5,247 nt of DNA. It comes from Actinomycetes bacterium (GTDB lineage: Bacteria; Actinomycetota; Acidimicrobiia; Acidimicrobiales; Acidimicrobiaceae). Made by a program: the position numbers and the translations under genes. The notes beneath the pieces were generated by a model that was not told the DNA's origin, ran no database searches, and saw nothing but the letters and a program-made list of their open reading frames with translations. Positions 1 to 5,247 of this stretch are shown one piece after another (within the stretch, counting starts at the first letter, position 1; each line of letters starts with the position of its first letter). The stretch lies in NCBI GenBank assembly GCA_021819025.1, contig JAKASN010000183.1, positions 1 to 5,247 of the forward strand, given 5' to 3'.

Positions 1-1191
<1,191 letters not shown>

Positions 1192-1192
<1 letters not shown>

Positions 1193-1210
1193 GCTTGAGT
1201 CGAGCAAGCT
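1192..1210 (+). terminator. Small hairpin overlapping the pgi stop codon (weak terminator candidate)
   Basis: AGCTTG (1192-1197) and CAAGCT (1205-1210) are perfect 6-base inverted arms around a 7-base loop, starting at the last base of the pgi stop codon. There is no T-run after it, so intrinsic termination is doubtful. It may only stabilise the 3' end of the message. Confidence 0.2.
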
Positions 1211-1678
1211 GAGTCGCGGCCGTTCCCCTCTCATCGCGCCACCTGAACTGCGCATGGGCGATTACTTATCTCTCGTCCAGCAGCTTGGGATGCGAAATTG
1301 CACAACTTTGGTCAACCCGGTGGCGAGGCTCGCCGGGCCGAGCGTTTTGGGCGAAGCAACAAAATCGACGGGATCGTTGTTGGGTGTGGCGCTTGGCAAG
1401 GCACGAGCAAAATGTCTCACCCATAATGCCTGAGGGGCACAGCGCAGCTATTGGCCTAAGCGCACCTGCTGGGATGACAAATGGTCATTTAGAATCCAGC
1501 CGTGGAGCCCTCGGCCTAGCGGTTTGGTTGCGAGAGAGAACTAGTGGCGGCGGTGCGTTCGAAGCGGCGTTGTCGAGGCAACGAGTCGGCCCCAGGTTAT
1601 AAGGATCAATCTCCCCGGGCTAGGGATATCCCGAAGTCCTCGCTTAGGGTTACTTCATGGGATACTTGCCCTGGCCGC
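1193..1678. other. Convergent intergenic region with no convincing gene
   Basis: This is 486 bases between the 3' ends of pgi and the peptidase gene. The open frames here look random in composition and lack ribosome-binding sites. The one with the most protein-like residues is a 59-codon frame, ATG 1254 to TGA 1431-1433, containing LVNPVARLAGPSVLGEATKS. It has no Shine-Dalgarno sequence and no family I recognise. A 105-codon frame from TTG 1285 is rich in Trp and Arg and is probably spurious. The perfect palindrome GGGATATCCC (1623-1632) lies about 45 bases past the peptidase stop. The gap is too long for a mere terminator spacer, so decayed coding sequence is possible but not shown. Confidence 0.5.
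1316..1337 (+). terminator. GC-rich hairpin downstream of pgi, possible terminator
   Basis: GGCGAG (1322-1327) and CTCGCC (1329-1334) are perfect inverted arms around a single G. The outer CCC (1316-1318) and GGG (1335-1337) can add three pairs past a GGT bulge. A short TTTT follows about 10 bases later. It lies about 125 bases after pgi, between convergent genes, which is a plausible place for a terminator. The real loop must open two or more inner pairs, and there is no immediate T-tract, so confidence is low. Confidence 0.25.
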
Positions 1679-2908
1679 CTAGAAGGCGCTTGTTCCGTTG
1701 GGAGTTCCGTTTCCCGTCGGTCCGTTGTATCCCGTAGAAAGGCTATCGCCCGCGTTGCAAAGGTAGTTGCCGCAAGAGCCGTTTGATCCGCTGGTGACCC
1801 GATAGAGAGAAGCCCCACTGGCATAGAGCCCCGCTGCTGCCGTGGAGCCCAGACTGGCGGCATTATTGCCTGCGAGCGCAAAGACCGAGGAGATGAGCGG
1901 CGAGGCGACGCTAGTGCCTCCGACCACGATCCAACCGCCCTGTCCATAAGTGTCATAGATCGCCACCCCGGTGTTGGGATCGGCTACCGCCGAGACATCG
2001 GCTACGGTACGCATTGAGCAGTACGACGTCTTTGGTTGCCATGAGGGTTCAGCTTCATATCCAGAGCACCCCGAACCCGCTCCGGACCAGGCGGTCTCGC
2101 TCCAGCCCCGGGCTGTTGTGGATGATTGGAGCAGCGATGTGCCACCGGCGGAGACGACGCTCGGCGCGGCGGCGGGAAACTCCACCCCATATCCCGAATC
2201 CCCCGAACTTGCCACTACCACCGAATTTGATGACGAGTAGTCGCTATTGTAAGAGAGTTCGGCGCTGCTTTCTGAACCGCCATAGCTATTGGAGACGACA
2301 TTGGCGTGGCTCTCGGCATACTTAGCGGCTGTGCCGAGATTTGAAAAGCTCGCCGAAGACGCTTCCACCACGAGAATATGGCAATTGGGACAGATCGCCG
2401 AGACCATCTCCACGTCAAGGGACTCCTCGGTGCCCCAGCCGCTGTTGGCCCGAGGGAGCTTGGTGCCACCCGATTGATTCACGATGGTCAAGCAACCAGA
2501 GCTACATGATTTCAAGCCGAATTGGTTCCGGTAGGTGGCGAGGTTGGAGGCGAGGTAGGGATCCGAGTAAGCATCGACGATGGCGACCGTCATGGTGCCA
2601 CCGCTATTTGCTGAGGCGTTGCCAAGACTGTAAGCGCTCTGGAGTTCGCTGGGAATATATCCACTTAGGCTGGTCGAGCCGGGTGAAGGTTTGCGGAGGT
2701 GCGAGCCGCGCCAGGAGCTTGGATTGACCAGTTTTTGCACAAAGCAGCGGGCAAAGCCGATTGAGACCGGTCCACACAGCTTTTCAATCTTGGGTCCCGT
2801 GGTGCCGCTTTGCGTACTTGCACTTGCGCCAGACGATATTGCCAGCAAAGAAAAAAGAGAGATCGTCGCAACCACAGTGAGGATAGCTGAGACTTGCTTC
2901 GGCTTCAT
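1679..2908 (-). CDS. Secreted S53-family serine-carboxyl peptidase (sedolisin-like), without the large pro-domain
   Basis: Predicted exported endopeptidase of the sedolisin/kumamolisin family (Ser-Glu-Asp catalysis, usually most active at acid pH). The start chosen is ATG at 2908-2906, because GGAGG sits 4 bases upstream and the protein then opens with a good signal peptide: MKPKQ, a hydrophobic stretch at about 7-25, and a likely cleavage site after SGASA near residue 30. An upstream in-frame extension to 2998 would bury the signal. In the 409-residue product the catalytic Glu161 and Asp165 lie in TEESLDVEM, the oxyanion Asp237 in SSGDSGYG, and the nucleophile Ser333 in GGTSVASP. The C-terminus GYNGPTGNGTPNG matches the family's calcium-loop region, with Asn where Asp is common. 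Ten cysteines (45, 55, 135, 139, 173, 176, 281, 297, 379, 384) suggest extracytoplasmic disulfides. Only about 50-60 residues separate the signal from the catalytic domain, far less than the usual pro-domain of about 150-200. The stop is TAG at 1681-1679. It faces pgi and diverges from the lyase gene, so it is probably transcribed alone. Confidence 0.93.
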   Translation of the reverse strand: MKPKQVSAILTVVATISLFSLLAISSGASASTQSGTTGPKIEKLCGPVSIGFARCFVQKLVNPSSWRGSHLRKPSPGSTSLSGYIPSELQSAYSLGNASANSGGTMTVAIVDAYSDPYLASNLATYRNQFGLKSCSSGCLTIVNQSGGTKLPRANSGWGTEESLDVEMVSAICPNCHILVVEASSASFSNLGTAAKYAESHANVVSNSYGGSESSAELSYNSDYSSSNSVVVASSGDSGYGVEFPAAAPSVVSAGGTSLLQSSTTARGWSETAWSGAGSGCSGYEAEPSWQPKTSYCSMRTVADVSAVADPNTGVAIYDTYGQGGWIVVGGTSVASPLISSVFALAGNNAASLGSTAAAGLYASGASLYRVTSGSNGSCGNYLCNAGDSLSTGYNGPTGNGTPNGTSAF

Positions 2909-2922
2909 GTCGCCTCCAGGTG
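2909..2922 (-). promoter_or_regulatory. Ribosome-binding site fixing the peptidase start
   Basis: Read on the minus strand, CCTGGAGGCGAC directly precedes the ATG at 2908. The GGAGG core is complementary to the 16S rRNA 3' end, with a spacing of 4 bases. This supports 2908 over the upstream in-frame candidates, including an ATG seven codons earlier (2926). Confidence 0.75.
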
Positions 2923-3034
2923 TCATTTGGATTGGGGTTACCACGCGCGAATCGATCTCGCCCAAGGACGTTCCCGAGGCGCAACCTTTGCGTTGCAAGT
3001 ACAGCTTGGGACCGCCCCAATCACGTGTGCTGCA

Positions 3035-3044
3035 ATATTATCAC
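3035..3044 (-). promoter_or_regulatory. Possible -10 region (extended type) for the peptidase gene
   Basis: On the minus strand the sequence GTGATAATAT (3044-3035) contains TAATAT preceded by TGA, resembling an extended -10 element. The alternative register GATAAT (3042-3037) matches TATAAT at five of six positions. No good -35 lies 16-18 bases upstream. It would give a leader of about 120 bases. It sits in one of the few AT-rich patches of this gap. Confidence 0.25.
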
Positions 3045-3521
3045 GCTCAACTTTGGCGATGTGGTGTAATTGTGCCAGAAAACTCGTCCTTGGCGCGGGT
3101 AGGTTTTGGCCTGAAGGCATCGGCGATCCCGTCTGGCATGCCCGGGGAAGCCTCCGGGGTCGAGCTGATGCGGATCTCAAGGTGTGGCGCTTTTGGGAGA
3201 GTTCTCGCTTTTGATGGGTGATGAGTTGATGCGCCAGATTTAGGGTGGCGTGATCACCGCGCTGGAGCAGTCCGGGGTTACAGCAGTGCTATTTTCCCAG
3301 TCGAGCCCCACCCCGCGGAGACGTCGATCCCGGGATTTCCTTTCGATAGCCGATTCGGCATCGCCGGCGCGCGACAAGTCGGCGCGTCCTCAACCAAAGG
3401 GCTGCTCCTTAGTGCAAAAGTGCGATTTCGGACGATCTTGCCACCACGTCGCGGCACGACGATAGCGCTGCGGTGCTGGCCACCCATAGGATTGAGATAA
3501 GTGACTATGTAGTTAAAGACC

Positions 3522-3534
3522 AAGGATGATGATG
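3522..3534 (+). promoter_or_regulatory. Ribosome-binding site and triple-ATG start of the lyase gene
   Basis: AAGG at 3522-3525 directly abuts the first ATG (3526) and is 6 bases from the third (3532). A normal spacing of 5-9 bases favours initiation at 3532, with 3529 or 3526 possible as minor starts. Confidence 0.5.
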
Positions 3535-4431
3535 AGTTCCATTCAGCTGGTAGAAGTCGGTCCACGCGACGGATTGCAGAACGAAGCGGTGCCCTTTAGT
3601 ACCGAGGAGAAGATCTATCTCATTGAGTCACTTGCGCTTGCCGGCTTGGATCGAATCGAAGTCGCATCATTTGCCCACCCCAAGCGGGTACCACAAATGG
3701 CAGACGCCGAGGCGGTTATTGGCGGCTTGTCGGACTTCTCTCGCGAACGCGGTATCGGGTTGATACTCAACGAACGCGGCATGGAAAGGGCCATCGCCAC
3801 GGGAATACCCGAAGTTCATTTTGTCGTGGTGGCCAGTGACACCTTCGCCGAGCGAAATCAAGCTTCCAGCACCAAAGGCCTCATCGAGACTTGGCATCGC
3901 GTCGCGGCGATGGCCCAGCAGGCGGGAATCCGGGCCTCGGTGGGAGTCGCGGCGGCATTCGGCTGTCCATTTGAGGGCGAAGTTCCGCCTTCGCGCGTCA
4001 TGGAGATCATCGAGGATGTGGCGGGGAGTTCCCCCACCGAAATTGGCATCGCGGATACTATTGGGTCGGGCGTACCACGACAGGTCGAGACGCTAGTGCG
4101 CATGGCGAAGTCTCGCATCGGTGATATTCCCTTGCGATGCCATTTCCATAACACTCGAAATTCTGGAATTGCCAATGCCTACGTTGCGGCAAACGAAGGA
4201 TGCGACGTGCTGGATTCCAGCGTGGGAGGCATCGGAGGGTGCCCATTTGCGCCTAAGGCTACCGGGAATATCTCCACCGAGGATGTCGCCTGGATGCTCT
4301 CTCGCAGCGGCTTCGAGCTAAACGTCGACCTAGAGCGCCTCTTCTCTGCGACTGCTTGGCTGAGCGAGAAGCTGGCACGTCCGTCGGACTCTCTGGTCTT
4401 TCGTGCTGGAGTGTTTCCAGGCCGTTCGTAG
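3526..4431 (+). CDS. mvaB: Hydroxymethylglutaryl-CoA lyase-family enzyme (DRE-TIM metallolyase)
   Basis: The family cleaves 3-hydroxy-3-methylglutaryl-CoA to acetyl-CoA and acetoacetate, the last step of leucine breakdown; related members act on other 3-hydroxyacyl-CoAs. The 301 residues match the usual length. Visible landmarks: VGPRDGLQNE at 11-20 with catalytic Arg14 and metal ligand Asp15; Glu45 in IEVASF; metal-binding His206 and His208 in CHFHNTRN; the signature SVGGIGGCPF at 232-241 with catalytic Cys239; and Asn248 in ATGNISTEDV. The active-site set is complete, so the enzyme should be functional. The HFHNTRN motif differs from the HxHDTYG of characterised HMG-CoA lyases, so the true substrate may differ. 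Three ATG codons run in tandem (3526-3534). An AAGG at 3522-3525 best fits the third ATG, so the N-terminus may be two residues shorter. The neighbours shown include no other leucine-degradation or CoA-transferase gene, and the gene appears monocistronic. Confidence 0.9.
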   Translation: MMMSSIQLVEVGPRDGLQNEAVPFSTEEKIYLIESLALAGLDRIEVASFAHPKRVPQMADAEAVIGGLSDFSRERGIGLILNERGMERAIATGIPEVHFVVVASDTFAERNQASSTKGLIETWHRVAAMAQQAGIRASVGVAAAFGCPFEGEVPPSRVMEIIEDVAGSSPTEIGIADTIGSGVPRQVETLVRMAKSRIGDIPLRCHFHNTRNSGIANAYVAANEGCDVLDSSVGGIGGCPFAPKATGNISTEDVAWMLSRSGFELNVDLERLFSATAWLSEKLARPSDSLVFRAGVFPGRS

Positions 4432-4463
4432 ATACTCACGGTCTTAGGTTGGGGCTAGCAGTT

Positions 4464-4500
4464 GGGGGGACTTTGGTGGCTATGATGCCAAGGGCCCCCT
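4464..4500 (+). terminator. Strong hairpin after the lyase gene, probable terminator without a U-tract
   Basis: GGGGGG (4464-4469) pairs with CCCCCT (4495-4500) with one G·T wobble, and CTTTGG (4471-4476) pairs with CCAAGG (4488-4493) with one T·G wobble. One A/G mismatch (4470/4494) separates the two stems, and the loop is 4477-4487. It begins 33 bases after the lyase stop. No T-run follows on either strand, so this would be a non-canonical intrinsic terminator, of the kind proposed for GC-rich actinobacteria, or a Rho-assisted or 3'-stabilising element. The inner TGGC/GCCA (4477-4480, 4487-4490) offers an alternative pairing. Confidence 0.5.
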
Positions 4501-4537
4501 AGAGCGGTGCCCGAGCGCGACGCTAACCCAGGGGTGG

Positions 4538-4646
4538 CTTGGGAACCTAAAGACCTTATCTGGCAAGGTAGTAAGCCTTTTGTACTTCGAATTTCAAAAG
4601 TGTTAGAGTCACACCTTGTGAACGGATTCGCCCTTAGGTTCCCGAG
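4538..4646. repeat. Long-range 13-base inverted repeat enclosing several small hairpins
   Basis: CTTGGGAACCTAA (4538-4550) and TTAGGTTCCCGAG (4634-4646) are inverted copies: 12 of 13 positions are exact and the other is a G·T pair. The inner core of 10 is perfect. The enclosed 83 bases are AT-rich for this window and contain ACCTT/AAGGT (4553-4557, 4565-4569), CTTTTG/CAAAAG (4577-4582, 4595-4600) and TCACA/TGTGA (4609-4613, 4617-4621). If transcribed it could fold into a closed multi-branch structure. A further copy of CTTAGGTT at 4443-4450 could compete for AACCTAA at 4544-4550. It could instead be a pair of DNA operator arms. It matches no riboswitch or tRNA that I recognise. Confidence 0.45.
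4580..4609 (+). promoter_or_regulatory. Possible promoter for pntA
   Basis: TTGTAC (4580-4585) and TAGAGT (4604-4609), separated by 18 bases, are weak matches to the -35 and -10 boxes (three of six and four of six). They lie in the most AT-rich part of the gap, about 160 bases upstream of the pntA start. Transcription would begin near 4616 and the leader would include the hairpin at 4674-4691. Confidence 0.25.
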
Positions 4647-4673
4647 GCGGCGTCTAAGTTGTCGCATTGGCGA

Positions 4674-4691
4674 GCGGGGAGAGATCCCCGC
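4674..4691 (+). promoter_or_regulatory. GAGA-tetraloop hairpin in the pntA leader
   Basis: GCGGGGA (4674-4680) and TCCCCGC (4685-4691) form a perfect 7-base stem closed by GAGA, a stable GNRA-type tetraloop. It lies 76 bases before the pntA start and has no T-run after it. If transcribed it would be a very stable leader element. Whether it acts in attenuation, mRNA stability or nothing at all cannot be told from sequence. Confidence 0.4.
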
Positions 4692-4755
4692 GAGCTTTCA
4701 GAGGACGCGATGTGTTTTGTGGCGGCGGATCTGAGCTTGCTCGAGAGTAAATAGT

Positions 4756-4761
4756 GAGGTG
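4756..4761 (+). promoter_or_regulatory. Ribosome-binding site for the TTG start of pntA
   Basis: GAGGTG (4756-4761) lies 6 bases before TTG 4768, and a second GAGG (4761-4764) is only 3 bases away. The first has ideal spacing for TTG. An in-frame GTG at 4759 overlaps this site and would add three residues (VRL) before the conserved N-terminus, so TTG is preferred. Confidence 0.65.
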
Positions 4762-4767
4762 AGGCTG

Positions 4768-5247
4768 TTGAAAGTAGCCATTCCGAAGGAAAGACAAGAA
4801 GGAGAATCCCGCGTTGCCGCGGTCCCCGACACCGTTGCCAAGATGGTGGCGATGGGGCTTACCGTTGCGGTGGAGTCCACTGCGGGTGAGGCGGCGCGAT
4901 TTTTGGATTCTTCCTACAAAGAGGCCGGGGGGGAGCTCGTCGAGGATCTCAACGAGCTCTATCGTGGCGCGGATATAGTTCTGCGCGTTGGAGCCCCGAG
5001 CGATGCGGAGATCGCACAGATGCCCGAAGGGGCGCTCTTGGCATCTTTCCTCCAGCTTGGGCGCAACCCTGAAGTGGTAGAAAAGCTTGCGGCGAGAAAT
5101 ATCACCGCGTTTGCGCTCGAACTGTTGCCGCGCATCAGCAGGGCCCAGTCCATGGATGCCCTGAGCTCCCAAGCTTCGCTGGCTGGTTACAAGGCGGTAC
5201 TCCTGGGTGCGGATCGCCTCTCTCGTATCATGGCGATGCAAATGACT
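4768..5247 (+). CDS. pntA: NAD(P) transhydrogenase alpha subunit, N-terminal part (3' end outside the window)
   Basis: Part of the membrane complex that uses the proton gradient to reduce NADP+ with NADH. The visible 160 residues are the cytoplasmic NAD(H)-binding domain I of the AlaDH/PNT family and run open to the window edge. Family marks: the N-terminus KVAIPKERQEGESRVAAVPDT (2-22), close to the family signature (IPKE and RVA, P and TV spacing); an AG-E-A block at 39-43; and LLPRISRAQSMDALSSQ at 119-135. Arg122, Gln127, Asp130 and Ser133 correspond to Arg127, Gln132, Asp135 and Ser138 of Rhodospirillum rubrum domain I, which contact nucleotide near the hydride-transfer site. Alanine dehydrogenase shares the fold but lacks this RISRAQSMD block. 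The start is TTG 4768, because the protein then begins exactly at the conserved KVAIPKE and GAGGTG is 6 bases upstream. Whether it is a short PntAA or a full-length alpha chain, and whether pntB follows, lies outside the window. Confidence 0.95.
   Translation, partial: MKVAIPKERQEGESRVAAVPDTVAKMVAMGLTVAVESTAGEAARFLDSSYKEAGGELVEDLNELYRGADIVLRVGAPSDAEIAQMPEGALLASFLQLGRNPEVVEKLAARNITAFALELLPRISRAQSMDALSSQASLAGYKAVLLGADRLSRIMAMQMT

Larger units (their letters stand above)
2909..3525. other. Divergent intergenic region between the peptidase and lyase genes
   Basis: This 617-base stretch holds the peptidase leader and putative promoter near 3040 and presumably the lyase promoter near 3490-3520, where the sequence becomes AT-richer without clear -35/-10 boxes. 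Small inverted repeats are present: CGCAA/TTGCG at 2980-2992, CCAAGGACG/CGTCCTTGG at 2962-2970 and 3085-3093, and CCCGG/CCGGG around 3140-3158. Each is short enough to arise by chance. A frame from 3169 to 3465, broken by a TAG at 3241, has a protein-like patch (GVALLGEFSLLMGDELMRQI, stop, then GGVITALEQSGVTAVLFSQ) that I cannot assign. No RNA gene of a known class is visible. Confidence 0.5.
4432..4767. other. Structured intergenic region between the lyase and transhydrogenase genes
   Basis: These 336 bases contain no plausible gene. In order they hold a CTTAGGTT copy (4443-4450), the probable lyase terminator hairpin, the long inverted repeat with its inner hairpins and possible promoter, the GAGA-loop hairpin and the pntA ribosome-binding site. 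The density of inverted repeats is clearly higher than in the other two gaps. Confidence 0.6.

Noticed and set aside
1285..1602. 105-codon plus-strand frame starting at TTG after pgi.
   Set aside because: No ribosome-binding site, odd composition (many Trp, Arg, Gly, Ser) and no recognisable motif.
1606..2871. Several 60-130 codon frames on both strands across the peptidase gene.
   Set aside because: All are shadows of the S53 gene in other frames; composition is biased to Arg, Pro and Ser and none has family motifs.
2909..2998. N-terminal extension of the peptidase by 30 residues to an upstream start at 2998.
   Set aside because: It would place the signal peptide inside the protein, while ATG 2908 has a good GGAGG and starts exactly at the signal.
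2962..3093. 9-base inverted repeat CCAAGGACG/CGTCCTTGG flanking the putative peptidase promoter.
   Set aside because: An inverted match of this length at this distance is expected about every second gap of this size by chance.
3278..3565. 95-codon minus-strand frame between the peptidase and lyase genes.
   Set aside because: It overlaps the lyase start, has no ribosome-binding site and no recognisable motif.
4609..4621. TCACA-CCT-TGTGA as a CRP-type operator.
   Set aside because: CRP sites have the half-sites in the order TGTGA-N6-TCACA. Here the order is reversed and the spacing is 3, so a small hairpin or chance is more likely.
4541..4643. A tRNA-like cloverleaf, with GGGAACC and GGTTCCC as acceptor arms and a 5-base stem with a 7-base loop inside.
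   Set aside because: The 103-base length, the lack of a T-arm next to the 3' acceptor strand, and the absence of a fitting anticodon arm or GGTTCGAATCC block on either strand rule out a tRNA.
4538..4646. A small non-autonomous transposon (MITE) with 13-base terminal inverted repeats.
   Set aside because: No convincing target-site duplication flanks the arms, and no second copy or transposase is visible in the window.

Overview
The window is a stretch of ordinary chromosome with four protein genes, two of them cut by the window edges, separated by unusually roomy intergenic gaps. The sequence is moderately GC-rich. The protein variants look actinobacterial: the glucose-6-phosphate isomerase, a secreted S53 peptidase with no large pro-domain, and an HMG-CoA-lyase-family enzyme with the HFHNTRN variant. 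S53 peptidases are common in acidic habitats, so an acidophilic actinobacterium (for example of the Acidimicrobiia) is a reasonable guess. This is inference from remembered family resemblance; no search was run.

Layout from left to right. (1) Bases 1-1192, plus strand: the C-terminal two-thirds or more of pgi. (2) 1193-1678: a 486-base gap between convergent genes with no convincing gene, only weak hairpins. (3) 1679-2908, minus strand: a complete 409-residue exported serine-carboxyl (S53, sedolisin-like) peptidase with signal peptide, a complete catalytic set and ten cysteines. (4) 2909-3525: a 617-base gap between divergent genes, holding the peptidase's leader and a possible promoter; the rest is unexplained. 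(5) 3526-4431, plus strand: a complete HMG-CoA-lyase-like DRE-TIM metallolyase that starts with three ATG codons in a row. (6) 4432-4767: a gap rich in inverted repeats, with a strong hairpin just after the lyase, a roughly 109-base element closed by a 13-base inverted repeat, and a GAGA-tetraloop hairpin. (7) 4768 to the end, plus strand: the N-terminal 160 residues of the alpha subunit of proton-translocating NAD(P) transhydrogenase, started at TTG behind a good ribosome-binding site.

The genes do not form one operon. Isomerase, lyase and transhydrogenase are core carbon and redox functions, and the peptidase is an independently transcribed, oppositely oriented secreted enzyme. I see no mobile element, CRISPR array, RNA gene of a known class, or clear new system. 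The points most worth a second look are the structured gap upstream of pntA, the peptidase's missing pro-domain, and the apparent absence of the usual ring-opening histidine in Pgi.
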